Of a stretch of 10,102 nt of DNA, positions 7,977 through 10,102 are shown piece after piece; the stretch's first letter is position 1, and each line of letters begins with the position of its first letter. The notes beneath the pieces were generated by a model. That model did not search any database, had not been told where the DNA came from, and worked only from the letters and a program-made list of their open reading frames with translations. The DNA lies in assembly GCA_010094045.1 (NCBI GenBank), contig ML986928.1, positions 14,516 to 24,617 of the forward strand, in the 5' to 3' direction. The translations under genes and the position numbers were made by a program. Source of the DNA: Lojkania enalia. Its lineage: Eukaryota > Ascomycota > Dothideomycetes > Pleosporales.

Positions 7977-8080
7977 TCTCTATCTTAGGTTTAAGTAAAT
8001 ATAATTTATTAAATATTAATTTATCGTATTTATTTAGAGGGAAGTATTTTTAAATCTCTACTATTCTATATTTAAAAGGC

Positions 8081-8400
8081 GTTAGTATATAACTAAACGC
8101 TCTTATTAATATAGGTGCTTAAAGCTTCCTATTCCTTAATTCTATAGTAGTTAGATTACTCTTCTAAACCCTATATATATTAATATAGTATTTACCCTTT
8201 AAAATTACTATTAAAGGTTTTTAAAACTAAATCTAAACTCTAGTTAATTAGTATATCTACTTATATTTGCGAATTAATAGAAGAACTATTTAAAACTACC
8301 TATTTATTATTATAGATCTAGATACTTAGGATTATATTATTAGTATTAAATAGTTATATTATTTTTAACTCCAGCTAGATACGGATAAGAATTGGATTAT
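8081..8400 (+). pseudogene. Gypsy aspartic protease domain (second element)
   Basis: The active-site loop is read as ALINIGA (8099-8119). The catalytic Asp codon is AAT (Asn, 8108-8110), Thr is Ile, and Gly-Ala survive. A stop then replaces the following Gln or Ser, and SFLFLNS continues the pattern. The domain ends with a DYIISIK-stop-LYYF segment near 8327-8370, equivalent to the (D)xIIGxxWLxxF motif at the C-terminus of fungal Gypsy proteases. Confidence 0.85.
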
Positions 8401-8851
8401 ATAGTCCTCTAAGTATTCTACTACTTATAATTCTTCACCTTCTCTTCTTATATAATTAATTTAGCTAGTACGTAATAAGGAGGTAGAGCTAGATATTTAG
8501 CGATACAACGCTCTATAGGAAAAGGACTAGTATTAATAGTCCCGTAGTCTGATTATCTATTATATTAAGAGTTTATTAAAACTACTAAAACTATATTAGT
8601 CTCTTATAGCTTATAGTTTAAACAAGTTTAGAGCTCTTATATACCCGTATGTAATAAAGTCCGAACCTAATCTAAAGAAAGTCTATTCTCCTATTATCGC
8701 TTTTATCTTAGCTAATACTTTCTACTTTAATATAAAGAGGAAAGAGAACGAGTTTTTCTCTACATCTCTATACGAAATTAAGCGGCTGATTAAAGATAAG
8801 CAAGTCCTAGAGCTAGAAGATAAGGCTAAAAATAAAGTACTAGTAAATTTC

Positions 8852-9560
8852 TAATTACTATCTAAATACTATAAATATTAGAATATATTTAGTAAAACTA
8901 TAGCTTATTAATTACTAGAATACCGCTTTTATAATTATAAGATTATCTTTATAAAATCTCTCCCTAATAGTTATAGCCAGTTATATAAGTAGAATATTAA
9001 GGAGCTAAAGGTAACTAAGAAGTATATTATAGATAATCTACGGTATAGGTATATTAAGTAGAGTTAGAGCTCTTTTATATCTCTAATCCTTTACGTTTAT
9101 AAACCTAATAGTAACCTATATATCTATATAGATTATTATAAACTTAATACTCTTATCTATAAGAACGTATATCTAATATCGTATATAGATAAACTCCTAT
9201 CTAAACCTACTAAGGTAGTAATCTTTACTAAGTTTAATATTCGCGCGGCCTTTAATAAGATTAGAATAGATTCTAGTTCTAAGAAATATACTACCTTTTA
9301 GACTCGATATAGAACCTATAAGTATAAAATTCTATCTTTTAGATTATATAATAGTCTAGCAACTTACCAGTGCTATATAAACGACGTACTAATCAACTAC
9401 CTAGATAACTTCTATATTACTTACCTAGACGATATTCTTATCTACTTTAAAGACGAAGTAATATATACTATCTACGTTAAGAAAGTTTTTAAGAGATTAC
9501 GTTAAGTAGGGTTATAAGTTAATATTAAGAAGAGTAAATTCTATATTATCTAAACTAAAT
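8852..9560 (+). pseudogene. Gypsy reverse transcriptase domain (second element)
   Basis: Blocks in order: a YLDVF-like start (about 8870-8895), EYRFYNYKI (8927-8953), the ELK helix (9002), the region before FVxKPN read as LYVYKPN (9089-9109), IDYYKLN, motif A FTKFNIRAAF (9224-9253) with its catalytic Asp turned to Asn at 9236-9238, then YINDVL (9374-9391) and an intact YLDD box at 9422-9433 followed by ILIYFKD. After it come KKVFKRLR, IKKSKF and TKYLSYI, the usual thumb and connection motifs. The YLDD Asps survive because their GAC/GAT codons follow A or C, not T. A stop precedes TRYRTYKYK at about 9299. Confidence 0.95.
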
Positions 9561-10102
9561 ATCTTAGCTATATCCTATTAAATAAAGGCTTTAAGGTTAA
9601 CTTAGAGAAGGTAGAAGTACTATATAACTAGCAGCTACCTACTACTATAACGGGTGTAAAATCCTTCTTAGGTTTTACTGGATTCTATTAATAGTTCGTA
9701 CTAGAATTCTCGCGTATTATAAAGTTAATTATCGTACTATAAAGCTCTATAACCCTCTTTATATAGACTTTAGAATGTGATATTACCTTTAAGAAATTAA
9801 AATCAGCCCTATTAAGTATACCTATACTCTACTACTTTAACCCTATATTAGAAATAAAAATAGAAACTAATACCTTTAATAGAATAGTTGTAGGAGTACT
9901 ATTATAGAAATATTCTAACGGAAAATAGTATCTTATAGCGTTTTATAGTAAGGTTTTATCCGGTTTAAAACTGAACTAGAAGATCTATAATAAGAAACTA
10001 TTTACAATCGTTACTGCATTTAAATAATAGAGGGTAGAACTTACTTTAGTAGCTACTAGGATTCTAATATATACCAATTATCGCTTACTTAAATATTTTA
10101 TA
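9561..10102 (+). pseudogene. Gypsy RNase H region, cut by right edge
   Basis: The tether opens with GFKVNLEKVE (9590-9619), a stop at the Trp of NWQxPTT, then KSFLGFTGFY (about 9662-9690), all typical of the segment between Gypsy reverse transcriptase and RNase H. RNase H follows: the first catalytic Asp in the ETD block is AAT (Asn) at 9869-9871, then VVGVLL, LIAFYSKVLSG, NKKLFTIVTAF (the Glu of DKELLAI reads Lys) and IYTNYRLLKYF, where the Asp of TDH is also Asn. The window ends inside this last block. The enzyme would degrade the RNA strand of the RNA-DNA hybrid. Confidence 0.92.

Larger units (their letters stand above)
6700..7988 (+). pseudogene. Gypsy gag (capsid plus knuckle), second element
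   Basis: In the frame with codons starting at multiples of 3, a fungal Gypsy gag is readable from about 6820. There is a polar N-terminal region, then a capsid core near 7140-7500 with LDQLKINIDYYLIEY, AKGYLELKYL, IEA and FLTFKAYFISIAI, matching the family's order of a D-x-L helix, a helix ending in Y-L, and TFPxFKxxF. It ends NKILPSLKI, a helical tail, and the CCHC knuckle at 7812-7853. After the knuckle a charged tail (KEKEFLDINKYY) keeps the frame to about 7950. The stop codons TAA at 7968 and TAG at 7986 follow. The start codon is not identifiable, and 6700 is a lower bound. Gag would form the particle. Confidence 0.82.
6250..10102 (+). mobile_element. Ty3/Gypsy LTR retrotransposon (second), RIP-degraded, 5' part
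   Basis: A plus-strand Gypsy element with gag, CCHC knuckle, protease, reverse transcriptase and RNase H in the Gypsy order, running off the right edge inside RNase H. It faces away from the first Gypsy element. Gag and pol are in different frames, so it belongs to a different lineage or family from the first element, where both share one frame. The left limit is uncertain because the LTR was not delimited. Integrase and the 3' LTR should lie to the right of the window. Hand count in 9421-9480 gives about 27% GC, and 9121-9180 has 16 TpA and no CpA or TpG. Confidence 0.88.
7970..10102 (+). pseudogene. Gypsy pol, second element, cut by right edge
   Basis: A single plus-strand frame (codons starting at 2 modulo 3) carries protease, reverse transcriptase and most of RNase H. 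I verified the phase at 8099, 8315, 8642, 9002, 9236, 9422 and 9863, so there is no indel along about 2.1 kb. Between 9182 and 10102 I count about 14 stops, all TAG or TAA and none TGA, several at positions where the family has Trp (for example in the N-W-x-P-P-T-T and F-x-W-T blocks). The longest open stretch is 8600-8851, the poorly conserved linker between protease and reverse transcriptase. Pol would copy the RNA genome and remove the RNA strand. It is now non-functional. Integrase lies beyond the edge. Confidence 0.93.

Noticed and set aside
8600..8851. Open reading frame of about 84 codons on the plus strand, a possible small gene
   Set aside because: It is in phase with the second Gypsy pol and corresponds to the linker between protease and reverse transcriptase; there is no separate start or promoter.
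9121..9180. Extremely AT-rich, TpA-rich tracts as replication origin or mitochondrial DNA
   Set aside because: The sequence translates in phase as Gypsy reverse transcriptase, so the composition is explained by C-to-T mutation of a nuclear element.
1..10102. Alternative genetic code with TAG/TAA read as sense, because many conserved Trp/Gln positions carry stops
   Set aside because: Stops replace Trp, Gln and Arg alike, and other residues (Asp to Asn, Cys and His to Tyr, Ala to Val) change in the same transition pattern. That is mutation, not recoding.
1..10102. CRISPR array, tRNA, rRNA or host gene
   Set aside because: No regularly spaced direct repeats other than the 12-bp LTR array, no tRNA cloverleaf or rRNA core seen, and no frame without element homology that looks coding.

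Overview
The window looks like a block of transposon-derived heterochromatin from a filamentous ascomycete (Pezizomycotina). It is very AT-rich and TpA-rich, CpA and TpG are nearly absent while CpG survives, and every long coding frame is peppered with TAG and TAA but almost never TGA. This is the pattern left by repeat-induced point mutation (RIP), which changes C to T mainly in CpA on both strands. No intact host gene, tRNA, rRNA or CRISPR array was seen. All recognisable coding content is LTR retrotransposon.

Layout. (1) Positions 1 to about 3600, minus strand: a Ty1/Copia gag-pol in one uninterrupted frame (gag, protease, GAG-pre-integrase, integrase, start of reverse transcriptase), cut by the left edge. 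Its probable 5' LTR is at about 3661-3978, with a TATA box and a 12-bp tandem repeat. (2) Positions 3979 to at least 6063, minus strand: a Ty3/Gypsy element (CCHC knuckle, long linker, protease, first part of reverse transcriptase). Its reverse transcriptase stops exactly where the Copia LTR begins, so the Copia element appears to have inserted into it. (3) Positions 6064 to about 6700: an unresolved interval between two divergently oriented Gypsy elements, expected to hold an element boundary and the leader or LTR of the next one. (4) About 6700-10102, plus strand: a second Ty3/Gypsy element with gag in one frame and protease, reverse transcriptase and RNase H in the -1 frame. A slippery-type A AAA AAC lies in the right phase at the switch. 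It is cut by the right edge.

The elements are all dead by point mutation. Within each I followed the coding frame over long distances without finding an indel other than the gag/pol switch of element 4. Several catalytic Asp codons have become Asn, and knuckle Cys/His codons have become Tyr. The Copia copy is visibly less AT-rich than the Gypsy copy it interrupts, which fits a younger insertion. I found no sign of a previously undescribed system. The points most worth a second look are the nested junction, the frameshift site, the LTR repeat array and the unusual spacing inside the first Gypsy element.
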